From Trichaptum fuscoviolaceum (Eukaryota; Basidiomycota; Agaricomycetes; Hymenochaetales; Trichaptaceae), in NCBI GenBank assembly GCA_910574455.1, contig CAJSYZ010000009.1, positions 1,877,040 through 1,941,039 on the forward strand: a DNA stretch of 64,000 nt. The letters are read 5' to 3'. Both the position numbers and the translations under genes were made by a program. Position 1 is the stretch's first letter; the number at the start of each line of letters is the position of its first letter. The notes beneath the pieces were generated by a model that saw only the letters and a program-made list of their open reading frames with translations, did not search any database and was not told the DNA's origin. Shown here piece by piece: positions 33,763 to 46,300 of the stretch.

Positions 33763-34975
33763 GAATACCAAACTTGCTCTATCGTCATCCTGCCTGCTTC
33801 GAACGTAGTAATTAATCGAAATATTAGCAACTGAATTCGGAAGCATCGGCGGCGGATTAGCTTACTCTTCGAGATATCCAAAATATCGACATTAATCAAT
33901 AGCAGACTCCGAGCCAAACTATGCACCAGCAGAAGACTCTCGCGCTGACTCTTATTCAAATTGCTATCCAGCGTAAACTCTTTCATGCCAATGATACCGT
34001 TCATAGGGGTCGAATCTCATGAGACGTGTTCGCCAAGAACTCCAACTTGGAGCGACTGGCAAGTTCGGCAGCTTCACGAGCGGCGGCGTTCTTCTAAATC
34101 GACTCGCGCAAGTAGTGCACAATTTAATTGATTTGATGAGTCTCAAAGGATTCCATCTCGCCTGAGCCTTTGACGGTGATGAAACACGTGAAGTCGCCGT
34201 TTATACTAGTAGCTGCAGTACTGATCTGCGCGAAACCACGCACTTCGGTCGTCAAGTTTCCGGCCATGGTGTCAACAGCCATTCTATTCGGAGTGCGTTC
34301 AGTAAAAACCACACTACACAATTCAGCGGAATGCTAGTGAAATAAACATACGTGATTTTTTGCTGTGACATGAACATTCTCGATTTCAGCTTGAACACCG
34401 AGTTTTTTCGTTCTGACTTCCCGCGCAACTTTGGTCACCCCCGCAGTGAAGAGAGCCAACTGGTCAACCATGCCATTGATGGCCAAGTCCAGAATATCAC
34501 CCTGAACAGACACGCCCACGATCTCCTGCGTCAAGTCGCCACGAGCGACGGTCGTAGTCGCGACAACAATGGTACGCACTTGAAAGTTCACCTGCGTCAA
34601 AGAAAAGTGAGACAATTCTCTCCAAGACAAAAGCGCAGCATAGGTTGACCGCCCATTTGCTGTACTAGTAGTCACAGTCTCGAGCTCCATCGCCCCGCGA
34701 AGTTGTCCAGATCAATAATTGTCTAACACATTTAGCTTCGGTTAGATCTGTGTTGATATGATATGTTTGAAGAGCAAAGTATCCGAAATAGACGCATGTG
34801 GTTTCGCTGATGAATAAACCAGTATAAGCCTAGTAATATAATAGCAAGAAGAGAAGTCCGTACTTATAGTTCCAGAGGCTTCAAAGGTTGCGCTTATTCT
34901 CTTCCCTCGCATGCCCTCATAGATGTTCGCCACCGTAGTCCGATGCTTGTGAACTAGATGTGCGCCTAGGTTCAC
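33763..34975 (-). pseudogene. group III histidine kinase relic, HAMP and HisKA part
   Basis: First half of the kinase split by chromovirus 2. HAMP-linker repeats read VRTIVVATTTVARGDLTQEI, VGVSVQGDILDLAINGMVDQ and KVAREVRTKKLGVQAEIENV (34334-34690), and [20 protein letters not shown] (34124-34321). HisKA remnants read MNGIIGMKEFTLDSNLNKSQ and RESLLLVHSLARSLLLINVD near 33890-34000. The blocks sit in different frames with stops, and the phospho-accepting HEIRTP segment is damaged, so the gene was decayed independently of the insertion. Across the junction the codons close in frame (GRMTIEQVWYS then LRHTVFGNLKTLVV). A conserved-looking frame at 35091-35330 (-) may be the N-terminal exon. Confidence 0.82.
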
Positions 34976-36138
34976 GCTACCTTCCGGCGACTTGCTAGAG
35001 ATTGGCCGGGAGATGCTGGCAGCTGTTTCATGGAAAGATGTTCGCCTCGCGTCATCGCGTTTTTCACTATCGGAGGTGTATCACATTCAACTAGAGGTAT
35101 GAAGGTGTCTCTCGCAAGACGGTATGAGGTGGTGTTCCGAGGCCGGGGCCGGGGCCGTCAGCCTGCAATTGACGGACGCGAGATTTACTACGTTGCAATC
35201 GCGGTTTCGGCGCAGGAAACTGATATGTGAAGCGAGGGGCATCCAAGGACACATGCGCAAGGCTGGCGCGGGATCGGTCGTGTAGTTCATCTGCCCCCTC
35301 ATCAATAGCGTCCTCTGCCACCTCTTCAATCGTCAGCGGACGGCCCTTGCCCTTCCTTTCCTATAAGGCGGTGTCGACTCTAGTTGAAGACGAAGGATTG
35401 TTACTAATTTTTGATGAAGATCACAACAGTTGGTGATGCAACATGTATCGGCCTATCCTCAGCGGGTGTCGTTCGAAAGGTAGAAGATGCTCGCTTCAGC
35501 GTGCACGTCGGAGCTCCTCTCACTATAACAAGGCCGCCCACCTTCTCCTCTCCAGGTACTAAAGACAAATGTGAGTGATAAGATCAAGCAAGAAGCACGT
35601 TCTCAGACGTACACTATCGTTTTTTGGTTCATTCGGAAATGTTGAAGTCTAGGCGAGTTCAATACAAGCTTGAGGGTAGGATAAAACATAACTTGTTCAG
35701 GCCAATAAGTGGTCTTATGGAATGGGTGGGGGATGGCGGAGAAGTGCTCATAACAAGACTGGAGAACGTACACTGTGTCGTTGAGGGGACGCAGTGGTAA
35801 AAAGTTCAAGTTCAAGTTCAAGTGCAAGTGCAGTCCGAGTCACGGTGGCAACTTGAACTTGAACTCTTCAAGTTCCAATTTTAGATTTAAAGCTCCACTG
35901 GAAGCATCATCATGGCAAGCAATCCGAACAGCAGACAGACACCATTGGCGACATCTTCCAAACCACTTTGATACCTCAGACTACGGTGATCATTCGGGAA
36001 AAAAAGGCAATTCAATAATAAATTTTAATCATGAATCTCCTGGCAACTTTGAAAGACAAGAGCATGCGCACAACAATTTACTCGATAACTCAAGCACATT
36101 TGGTCAAACCTGCTACTGGTGGGCCTCAGCCTACTAGA
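34976..36138. other. intergenic with a short word-repeat patch
   Basis: May include the N-terminal end of the kinase relic (35091-35330, minus). 35800-35890 is made of AAGTTCAAGTTCAAG and CAACTTGAACTTGAACTC words. No other gene recognised. Confidence 0.45.
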
Positions 36139-37180
36139 TCAAGCCTCGAAGTTCTTGATGTACTTATCCGGTAAGGGTGAGTGGCTTTGGCTCAGGGCCA
36201 AAGCTACAGCAAACGTGCTGTGAACGTCAATAGCTGCATCTAGTATTCCAGTACAGCAGATCATGCAAGTGAGAACTTGAAGATGGTTGATCTTGAACAA
36301 CAGAATGATAACTTACACTCTTTTTGTGCCGCTGATAGCTCGTCAGCTGCCCAGTCACTCATTGTGACCTCACTACTCTTCTTGACGTTCAGCCTCAATA
36401 CTTCTCCCACTATTTTTTCGAGCTTGACAGTCGGAGTCGGATGCTGGAACCAGAGACGAGGGTTTAAGAGCAGTTGGGACCAGGTCGGGTTTTTGGGCCA
36501 GACTTCCGGGTAGACAACGCGTGCCCAATCTGTCAGATCGACACAGGAGCGCACAGAGGTGCGAAACTTGCGCTTTATACGCACTGCGTCACCTGCCATT
36601 TCTTCTGTTAGGCCACCTCGCAGGAGAAAAGATAAGTTATTCATACCGTTGATTCCTGCGGAAATTTTCATGACTGTACCATCCCCAAGGAGTTGCGCCA
36701 ACGTAGGGGGAAGGTCAGTAAGAGTATGCGTCCTGACTAGATAAATGTGGTGTTGAACTGCGAGTTGGATGAGGTCCACGCGATGATTGGGCCCTTCTCC
36801 GCCACTTGCCCACTCGATGTCGATCGAGACAAATCTACTAGCTGGTACCTGTGGCAATGATGCATATATTGCAGTCACTGCATTGTCCACATCCAAGCCC
36901 GTGCGACACTGTATCGGAACTATATTATGGAGCCTATATTGATGTAATTCGGAGAGAGGTGTTGGTGGTACCCCGAGAAGATCAAGAAACGTTTGCAGTT
37001 TCTTGTGTATCTAGCAACAAGTCAGTGTACAGATCTTGATATGAATGAAACAAGTACCTTCGTTTGAGCCCTTGCTGTCCACCGTTGAACGAGCTGAAAG
37101 CGGAGGACGGTGCGGAGGTGCAGGCGTGCGTAATCAAGGGAGAGGAGGATGAGAAGGATAGTACGAAGATTTGAGAACAT
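36139..37180 (-). CDS. membrane-anchored 3'-5' exonuclease, copy 2 (DEDDy)
   Basis: Paralogue of the gene at 9537-10582, with a clean four-exon model: 37180-37058, 37001-36647, 36592-36317 and 36239-36139, all GT-AG, giving about 285 residues. The N-terminus MFSNLRTILLILLSLDYARL is a likely signal anchor. LLGVPPTPLSELHQY follows, then the exonuclease domain with VSIDIEWASG (D-x-E), CVDLTDWARVV, and YAAIDVHSTFAVAL (Y-x3-D) completed across the last intron. The short length and lack of helicase or HRDC domains distinguish it from WRN and RNase D. It is probably the working copy: splice sites and frame are intact, unlike copy 1. A membrane-tethered nuclease is inferred, not shown. Confidence 0.8.
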
Positions 37181-37440
37181 GATTCACGGTGGAATGGCTT
37201 GATGATGATCTTGGGGACAATACCCGCTCCCACTTCACACTTATACAAAGTAGTTGAAGTCAGTTTTCTGATTTCCCATTCTTCTAGAAAGAGAGAGGGA
37301 GCTATTAGTGCTTTGTACTATGACTCGGATAAACCGCAAGTTGAACTGATAGTAGGAGATGACAAATGATTTCTTCCGGATGACTTGATTATAAGGCTTC
37401 TTTTCATTTTAAGCACAAACGAACAAGAAAATGAGTCATG

Positions 37441-37975
37441 TTAACTCCGAAGAAGTCGGGAGGATACAACCCACTGCACAAGAAGCTGCTCCATCAGCTC
37501 TAGAAGGATTTCGAAGAAAGCCATGAGTAACTCACCATACAACAGTCATCCCTGTACACAACCCGAAACTTGAACTAGAACCGTGCCAAAATGGGAAATG
37601 GGCCAACTTGAATGCATCCCAACCCGCTTCGGAAGGAGTAATTTGCATGAAGGCGCGTTTCTCGTCCTCGGAGCTGAGGGAATTGCGCTGTCGGCCGATG
37701 ATGGACTCATACTGCACATTGAAACCGAGTGTTCTCCGTTTAGGCGGCAATGGTGGCGGGGCAGAGGTGTTTGGCAAGGAATGGGGACACGACAAGTTGA
37801 CAACAACTTGGATGATGTCGAAAATGCAGTTATATTTTTCCCTTTGCGGCATTTGCAAATTGAGTTGTGAGTCGCTTTGTCGACCTTTGTGCATGCAAGC
37901 GGAATATTGGGATGCATCAAACTGCCCGGTGATACATAGCCCCGTATATACGAATCCGACCGCGCAACTTCGCAA
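37441..37975 (-). other. duplicated open frame upstream of exonuclease copy 2
   Basis: Counterpart of the frame at 8837-9181: SAPPPLPPKRRTLGFNVQYE, then SIIGRQRNSLSSEDEKRAFM. A donor (GTGAGT near 37535) and an acceptor just before CTGATGGAGCAGCTTCTTG could add a last exon ending at TAA 37441. The frame across the middle is uncertain. Function unknown. Its importance is that it extends the duplicated segment beyond the exonuclease gene. Confidence 0.4.
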
Positions 37976-38253
37976 CCTTCCCTCTCCAGCATCCTTCCCA
38001 TGTTTTTGGGCTCTTTACGCCGCTCAGGCCAGGCGAACTTAGGATTAGATGTCGATTGAGCAGGGATCCCTGAAGTGAGAGTAGACGGTAGGGATAGAGA
38101 CTCGTCCCGACTGACTGCTCAGCGCGAGTCCTGTGGCCGCTTATTGTTGAGCTTGAGATGGTCGAGGAAAAGAGGAACGATGGAACGAGAAGAAGCTGAC
38201 GCGGCCATCGTTCCTTCTGGTGACAAGAAAGTCGGAGTCATACTGGAAAGTTG

Positions 38254-38800
38254 TCACTGATGAGTCGGGGATACAGGAATGTGAAGAAAATCATACCCAT
38301 TTGCAGATTCCATACGCGAACGGATGTGTCCAATCCCCCTACCCCCACCCCAAGAAAAGAAGACAATATAATTTTCGGCGTAAATCTTATGCAGATGTTC
38401 TCGGAGAACGTATAGACATTCCCCGTGCCGATGCTCCAAAGCTGAAGAAGCCCGTGAGTATTATGATTCAAAAATTAAAAGAACAACTTACTCGAGAAGT
38501 ACAGTAGTAGCTTTCGCTCACTGATTACTGCACGCATACATCCTCTCCTCGTGCCTGTGAGGGCCGGTTCAGTAACTTGCCTCTTTGCACATCCGAAACG
38601 TCGGTGATGCGTCTCGCAATTCAAAACCTGAGAGGAGCGGACCTCGGATGCAAGTGCAGCAACCAGTTTTAATGTCCTGCTCTCTGAGCTGGTCATCAGC
38701 CACCACTGACGATAAGCTCTCTGGCATAGCCCTGTCCCTTGGAGAAGGTTCACTCATGATATATGGTTACGGATGTAACCACTCTACCATCACAAATCGC
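38254..38800 (-). pseudogene. possible WD40-repeat protein fragment
   Basis: On the minus strand GECLYVLREHLHKIYAE and, in another frame, GGLDTSVRVWNLQ resemble consecutive WD40 repeats of F-box/WD40 proteins (Cdc4/Fbw7-like, substrate adaptors of SCF ubiquitin ligases). The two pieces lie in different frames about 80 bp apart, and upstream sequence is only weakly similar. At best this is a relic of one or two repeats. The assignment rests on short motifs and could be wrong. Confidence 0.35.
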
Positions 38801-40339
38801 TGAAGAAGTTTGTGTTGTCAACTGTGGAGGTGGACGCGTGCGCATGTGTGCTCGCCATTGCTTTAGTCGGTGGGGGGATACGCGTCGGCATAAATCTGCG
38901 AGAGAATCCTGGGTCAAGAATTGGGGCGCCTGCTGTGGGCGCAGTAAATTGCGTAGACGGCAGTGGTTTCGTTCCTCTGCAAAAGCGGTCGAACTCCTAC
39001 CCCCTTGGTTTCCATACGAGCCTAGAGCGGCGCACGAGTAGAAACGCGTCGACCCACAGGGAGCTAACAAAGTAAGGCGCAGACGTTTTACGCGAGCTGC
39101 GCGAGGCGTTGAAACCGATAGAACAATTTGAGCGTGCCGAGACAGGCAAAGCGCGAGTCGGCAGATGCGCGGCGGAAGAAAGAGGTCTATCAGAGTTGTA
39201 CAAGGTCCCGCATGGTGTTGGGAGAGAATCGGGACGTGCAGGAGGAATTCGATGTTGAAAATTGGTAGAAAAGTGAAGAAGAGAATCTGCGGTGACTTGG
39301 GCGTTGGGATACAGTGGTAGTTGAGGAGGAGGCCATGACTACGTCAGTTCGCTACTGAAAAGTCACTTGAGGCCATCAACGATATTATAGAGCTTACTCA
39401 TCTTGGATGATTGGTTAAAGTGTGTCTGTAAGGTGGTTCCTGCCCTAGGCTGCCAGTGCCAGTGTGTAAGATGATCCCGTGTCAACTCAACTGTACATCC
39501 TACGGCAGCGGCTGTTCCTTTTTCCGATAATTGCGTAGGATGCGATCAATAGTGGAGGGTGCGGGCCAAGATGTAATCCTGGAGAGCAGAACGTAGTGTT
39601 AAACAGAAAATACACCAGGACGTAAGACAACCTGAGGAAGTTCTCTGTTAACGAGCCTGGTTGTATGGCATGGTGACTACGGCCAGTGTTGAGCATCTTC
39701 AATGTCCACCAAGTACTATGCCTGTGGTAGCAACAACTTGAAGTTGAAGTCGACAACTGAGTGCCAGCCTGCCAGCCTTAGTAGTGAGTGCCACAACTTC
39801 AAGTTGAACTTGAAGTCACCGTGCCAGTGACCGGCGTGCCACTGGCACTGGCAGCCTGAGTGGCAGTGAGCCTGAGTGACTCCGACTCAGACATCACTGG
39901 CAGAAGAATTTGCCGTCCATGTCCTCTTCATCTTGCTCCCCGGAACATTGAAGGGATGAAGTAGTGATGTTGAAGGCAACTTGAGCCAGAGGAACTTTAA
40001 CACGGTGTATGTCCCCGAAATGTTAAAGTAGAAGCACAACACAAACAAGCCTTCGGGTACTACTAGTACGAGTACTAGTAGGCTAGTAGATACTCCTGGC
40101 AGCCTGGGGATGCGCTGCATCGTATGAGATGTGGTGATCAGTATTTACAAAATATCTTCAAGTTGAAGGTCATATCATCACACAATCAAGCAAGACATAG
40201 GCGTTTTATTCAAGAAAAAGACGACACATCATTGTTTACTATTATCGGAAAGACAAAGTCGAAACATCATTGTTTATCAGGAAGACAGATAGACTCGACG
40301 AAGTTTATACCGTGACCATATACTACGGGTAGTAGTATA
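38801..40339. other. intergenic; word-repeat patch at 39730-40100
   Basis: Frames at 38763-39070 on both strands show no family pattern. 39730-40100 is rich in CAACTTGAAGTTGAAG, GCCAGTGACC, CAGCCTGAGTGGCAGTGAG and TACTAGTACGAGTACTAGTA words. Confidence 0.5.
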
Positions 40340-43300
40340 CTAGGACAAGGGCGTCAAAGATTTGAGTCGAGATACGCCTTCGCCGGTAATCCGAAACTCA
40401 AATGGCTCTTTGTAAAGAGGATTGGAAGGATTCACAAATCCTTCCTTGGAACTAGGAGGCTTCCGTGTTTGCTCACGCACTTCCTTTGCCCAGTCCATGC
40501 GCAGAGCCAAATAAGACTGAGGTGCCCGACCATAAGGGCCATGGTTCCCCACTATCTTGCATATCCTTTTAAGCACGTCCTGCTGTTCATAGGTAAAGAG
40601 TGGTTCCCCCGCTGTCAGGTGCAGTACGGATGGTGCGTTTTCTATGAATTTGGAGAGAGATTCGTCGTCACCATAATAATGTCGGTCGTGGATAAGTTTA
40701 TTCAAATGTTGCCTGAGTGGAGTCTCGTTCATCACCTCAAAAACGACATGTTCAGAAGACGTAATCATCTGCATCGCGTTGGAAAGGATAACAGCTTTCT
40801 CCCTGTGCGTATTTCGCCGCTTCTCCAGATGCAGGATCTTCGATAATTTTTTTCGGTCTTCGTCATTTTCCGGCCACTTTCGCACTGGCACCGGGACTTC
40901 CGTGAGATTCGCCTGCTTGACAACTTCCGCTAGTGTGTTCAAGGATAATTGGTCGAAAGAAGCTGAGACTTCCTCAAAACTGCGCTGTATATCAGCTGGG
41001 AGAGCTTTTGGAGGAAAACCTTTGGCCGACGCATGGGGTATGTCCTCAGAGCCATAGTATTCGCAGTCCTACCAGACATTTCATTCAATCATATACAGCA
41101 TTTGCTGAATGGATCAAAACATCTCATTCAATGAGGTACAGCGCTTGCTGAGTGGAATAGGAGAGCTGATTGAATGAGGATCAGCGTTGCTGTAGAACAG
41201 TTATTGCATCAGCTACAGCAAATGCTGTGTGACTGATGATTGAATGAAATTACAGCCTTGCTGAAGCTGATGAAGTAAATGCACACCTGAGGAAATACTA
41301 GGCCTGCTATACCAATTGGGAATATACTACTGAATAATAGATAATGCAATTGCATACCCACCGCTTTTTTGGGTTAATTATAGCTTTCAGGCACTACTGA
41401 TTGACAGTATGCTGTCATAAATTAGAATTTCATAATTTCTGCCCATTTTGAGATATGAGGCACACCAGGGTCCAGGACCCTGAGGTCCAGATCACTTGGT
41501 GCCTGCTACCGCTTTAGAGTGAGTCGTGGGAATAAATTCAAATTAGCCTTTGCAGGCCCTACAGGCCTTTAAAAATAGCGCAAAAATAGCCAAAAAATCA
41601 GAAAATAATCCTGGGCACTGCCGCTTTGCCCTAGCGTGGGAACTACGCTTCTGGGCGACCATATTAGGCTTACCAGGGTGCTCTGGGCCCCACTGGGCCC
41701 TTCCAAAAGCGGTAAAAATCATCATAAAATAGATAATTATATTTATTTGCCCCTGCATATATGCAGGCTTCCCCTGGGCCAACCAGCAGCAAATAAAATG
41801 CACGAAAATCATAATATATTAGTGGAAGCACATTAAAGATGAATTACATAGCTAAATATGGTAATACTAGCTGGGAACATGTATAGAACAGCTTAACATG
41901 TTCTATTTATAATGCTAATCAAATAGGGCTCATTGCACCACATTATAATACCTCCGGAATGCAATTTTTGATGGGATACCAATGGGACGTACTAGAAGAG
42001 CTGAAACGGGCTTTGACGGCGCCAAAATACGCATTTTTCATATTGTTACAAATTATTCTTTTATTTAAATGTTATTTCTGTTACAGCACTTCTACTGCAC
42101 GTAAAGGCATGTATAAATAGTCGAAATGGTACAGAACAACAAGGAGAACAATAATATGAGCTTAGAATAGCTACGCGGGGGCTATATATAGCTCTAGCAC
42201 ACTAACTATTTTCGGAGTGCATGCAATTATTGTTCCTCTCTCATATGCATATACACATACTATGTATGTGTGTTAATAGCTTCAAATGACTCTTTATATA
42301 TGATTCTTACGTTGTACAAAGTTTCACGGCAATCGGAGCTTGTTTCAAATTGATATAAGGCATACAAGTTTCAGAAAGAATGGTTAATTCTAATTTATCG
42401 GGAGGGTTATGGTCAGGCACATAGTGCCAAACATTCACTATAAGTATTATAAACATAATACAAATGCATGTTTGGGGTACAGATGGAATCTGTAAGTTGT
42501 AAGTCTTTCTGACATAACATGTACATTCTGATATTACACATAGCATCTCATCCTACAATGTTGCACATGACTTCCACATTCCAATGAAATCCCAAACATG
42601 CATTTGTATTATGTTTATAATACTTATAGTGAATGTTTGGCACTATGTGCCTGACCCATAACCCTCCCGATAAATTAGAATTAACCATTCTTTCTGAAAC
42701 TTGTATGCCTTATATCAATTTGAAACAAGCTCCGATTGCCGTGAAACTTTGTACAACGTAAGAATCATATATAAAGAGTCATTTGAAGCTATTAACACAC
42801 ATACATAGTATGTGTATATGCATATGAGAGAGGAACAATAATTGCATGCACTCCGAAAATAGTTAGTGTGCTAGAGCTATATATAGCCCCCGCGTAGCTA
42901 TTCTAAGCTCATATTATTGTTCTCCTTGTTGTTCTGTACCATTTCGACTATTTATACATGCCTTTACGTGCAGTAGAAGTGCTGTAACAGAAATAACATT
43001 TAAATAAAAGAATAATTTGTAACAATATGAAAAATGCGTATTTTGGCGCCGTCAAAGCCCGTTTCAGCTCTTCTAGTACGTCCCATTGGTATCCCATCAA
43101 AAATTGCATTCCGGAGGTATTATAATGTGGTGCAATGAGCCCTATTTGATTAGCATTATAAATAGAACATGTTAAGCTGTTCTATACATGTTCCCAGCTA
43201 GTATTACCATATTTAGCTATGTAATTCATCTTTAATGTGCTTCCACTAATATATTATGATTTTCGTGCATTTTATTTGCTGCTGGTTGGCCCAGGGGAAG

Positions 43301-46300
43301 CCTGCATATATGCAGGGGCAAATAAATATAATTATCTATTTTATGATGATTTTTACCGCTTTTGGAAGGGCCCAGTGGGGCCCAGAGCACCCTGGTAGCC
43401 TAATATGGTCGCCCAGAAGCGTAGTTCCCACGCTAGGGCAAAGCGGCAGTGCCCAGGATTATTTTCTGATTTTTTGGCTATTTTTGCGCTATTTTTAAAG
43501 GCCTGTAGGGCCTGCAAAGGCTAATTTGAATTTATTCCCACGACTCACTCTAAAGCGGTAGCAGGCACCAAGTGATCTGGACCTCAGGGTCCTGGACCCT
43601 GGTGTGCCTCATATCTCAAAATGGGCAGAAATTATGAAATTCTAATTTATGACAGCATACTGTCAATCAGTAGTGCCTGAAAGCTATAATTAACCCAAAA
43701 AAGCGGTGGGTATGCAATTGCATTATCTATTATTCAGTAGTATATTCCCAATTGGTATAGCAGGCCTAGTATTTCCTCAGGTGTGCATTTACTTCATCAG
43801 CTTCAGCAAGGCTGTAATTTCATTCAATCAGTCACACAGCATTTACTGTAGCTGATGCAATAACTGTTCTACAGCAACGCTGACCTTCATTCAATGAAAT
43901 GGCTGGCAGCAGTGGTATTCGATGTCGCCCTCTTCGGCCATCTTTGCAAAGAATTCCTCGAAATAGAACTTAGGCAGGTCCTTCAGATCGAGGACACCCT
44001 CTTCTGATGGATCAAGATTTGGGAACGGTTTGCACGTAAAGTCATCTATGCTGGCATCCCATGTGGACTCCTGCTCGTCGAGTGTGGTGGCTGGCTGTTG
44101 TGAATCCAACTTCTTCAGCTTGCGATTGAGGATGACATACAACCTTCGATGGAATTCGAAGATAAGATAGAAGCGCACAAGAAAGAAACGGAACTTTTCG
44201 ATGGATTTTGCGTCAGGCGACGGCTGCCAGGATTTGTGAAGGGGTATTTGGATTTAAGCTCTGCTCTCGCGCCCTCTACCAAGCTCTGCAGCTTCTTTTC
44301 GGTTTCCCTCAGCGTCTTCACGGCCCGGCCCCTCTTTTCCTCACTACACTTTGGGTCCTTTGTCGTCTCCTCTGCTTTCTTTTTCGCCTTAACCGCGTCC
44401 TTGTATGTCGTATCCTCCTCGCGGAAGTCTGCTAACTTGTCTTCAATCCCTGCTAACCACTCTTCGTAGCGTGCTTCCTCTGAGGATATGAGGCTTTGAG
44501 GTAAAGCGGTGAGCAGGTCATCAAACAGATGCCTTGCAATGGGAACCTTTCCGTTCCGGCGCATGGTTGGTTGGGCAGTGAACTCAGCGTAAAGCTCGTT
44601 TACACCTCTGATGAGCCCCGCTGTCTTGACACCGCCATCACCAGTAATGTCAAAAGGGGCAACCGATTCGATCTTGAATTTGTTTGGGAAAACAATGGCA
44701 AAAGCCATATAAAGAATGTTCCTGGCGTCCTCGAAGACGTGTCGTAGTTTAATACTACAAGCTGCCGCTTCGCTCTATGTGAGAACTCATGAGTTTAATT
44801 TGTTTTGCAATAGCTTTCAAGATGACTTACCGATTCAGCTGCTACGGCAATGATTTGAAGCTCGCGTATCATGACAGCGAACGATGCTATAGTCCGCGTC
44901 AAAAGGTCGTCTTTGGAGCGGTCCGCCTTCCGTTCAGCATCCAATGTCTGGTCCGCCTTCCGTTCAGCATCCAATGTCTCCCTACGAGCCAGCTTTTCGT
45001 TCATTTGATGCACCTTGTCGGTGGTGCTTCGAATCATATCAAATTGACTGTCAAGCCTTTTGCTAACATTAGCTGCCATGACGGAGTGTAGCGCATGGAT
45101 GCCCTCCTCAGCTGCAGCCCTCGCAAGCATCGGGTAATTCAGGGTTGCCTGGTCCTTTATATGTTGTATCTCGTTGGAGAGAGATTCGACTTTCTCCTCC
45201 AAGGTCTTTATTGTCTCCGAGTAATCCGTGTTCTCCGATTTGGCCGCCTTTTTTTTCGTGGCTTTCAGATCTTCCTTTTTTTTGTCAAGATCTTGAGATC
45301 CAACATTCTGCATTGCCCGTTCCAGCCGTTCATCCACTTTCTTTTTTTCATCAGTATTCGCCGCCCGAGCTGCCGCTCCATGCTTGAGTTTTGTTATCAC
45401 CTGGTTGAGAACTTTGGCAGTCTCGACCAGCTTTCCTCCAATGTCCGTCCATTCCTTGCCCGCTTTGTCCAAGTCGCCCCCTATCCCATTGAGCATGGTG
45501 ACTGACAAGTCGCTGGTTGGGTATAGGAAAGAGATAAGAAGCAATCTACACAGACTGGCAATGTCACTCACAGGTTCGTTTTCAAGTCTTCAACACTGTT
45601 TGACGGCTTGGAGTCCACGTCCGACCCAGGATATGCCACCCCACAGCCAGTGGCACCGGCACTGGCGGCCTCGCTGACAGTAGAATGGAATGTCATCAAG
45701 ATGCAATTAAGCTCAGGCTGGCAACACTACTCACAATTCCAAATTGGATGTGTCTGGTTCCGCCTCAGTGGCAGACGTCAAATTGCCACTGCCAACTCCT
45801 AGTCCGACCTCAAACTCCGATTGTGACCTCAACCCGGGCCCTGCACTTGCAAGAGACTCCGAGTCGGACATGGAGACGCCGGGCCCATTCACTGGCAGGC
45901 TGTCAAGAGAATGTCCTGGTCACATACTTTGAAGGCTGGCAACATGAATGACACTTACTTGATTGCTGATTTGCCACTGTCATCTCGCTGTACCAACTGA
46001 ATGAGAAATTCAATCCATTTCACCATGTCTGACCGCGTCTTTATAAGCTCGGGCCACGGATGGGCTCCATTTTCGCCGGAAGAAACTATTCCTGTTTGGA
46101 CTTTTTGTGAAAGAATTGAAATTACTACTAATACTAGTTTTTGAGACATGTACTACATACCAGCTCGTCTGGCATCATCTGGACCCAGCAGCAGTCTGAC
46201 TTCGATTGGCCCGGGAGGCTCAGGCTGAGTGCCAGTGGCTTGCTGGCCCGGGATGCCAGTGTTAACAGGTAGCAGTGGCATGTTAGCGTGAGGGACAACA

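Noticed and set aside
41543..43498. Matching 80-90 residue frames (MIFVHFICCWLAQGKP...) in the two arms of the palindrome
   Set aside because: They are identical because the arms are inverted copies. The sequence has no family pattern and one arm has a frame difference, so they are not independent evidence for a gene.
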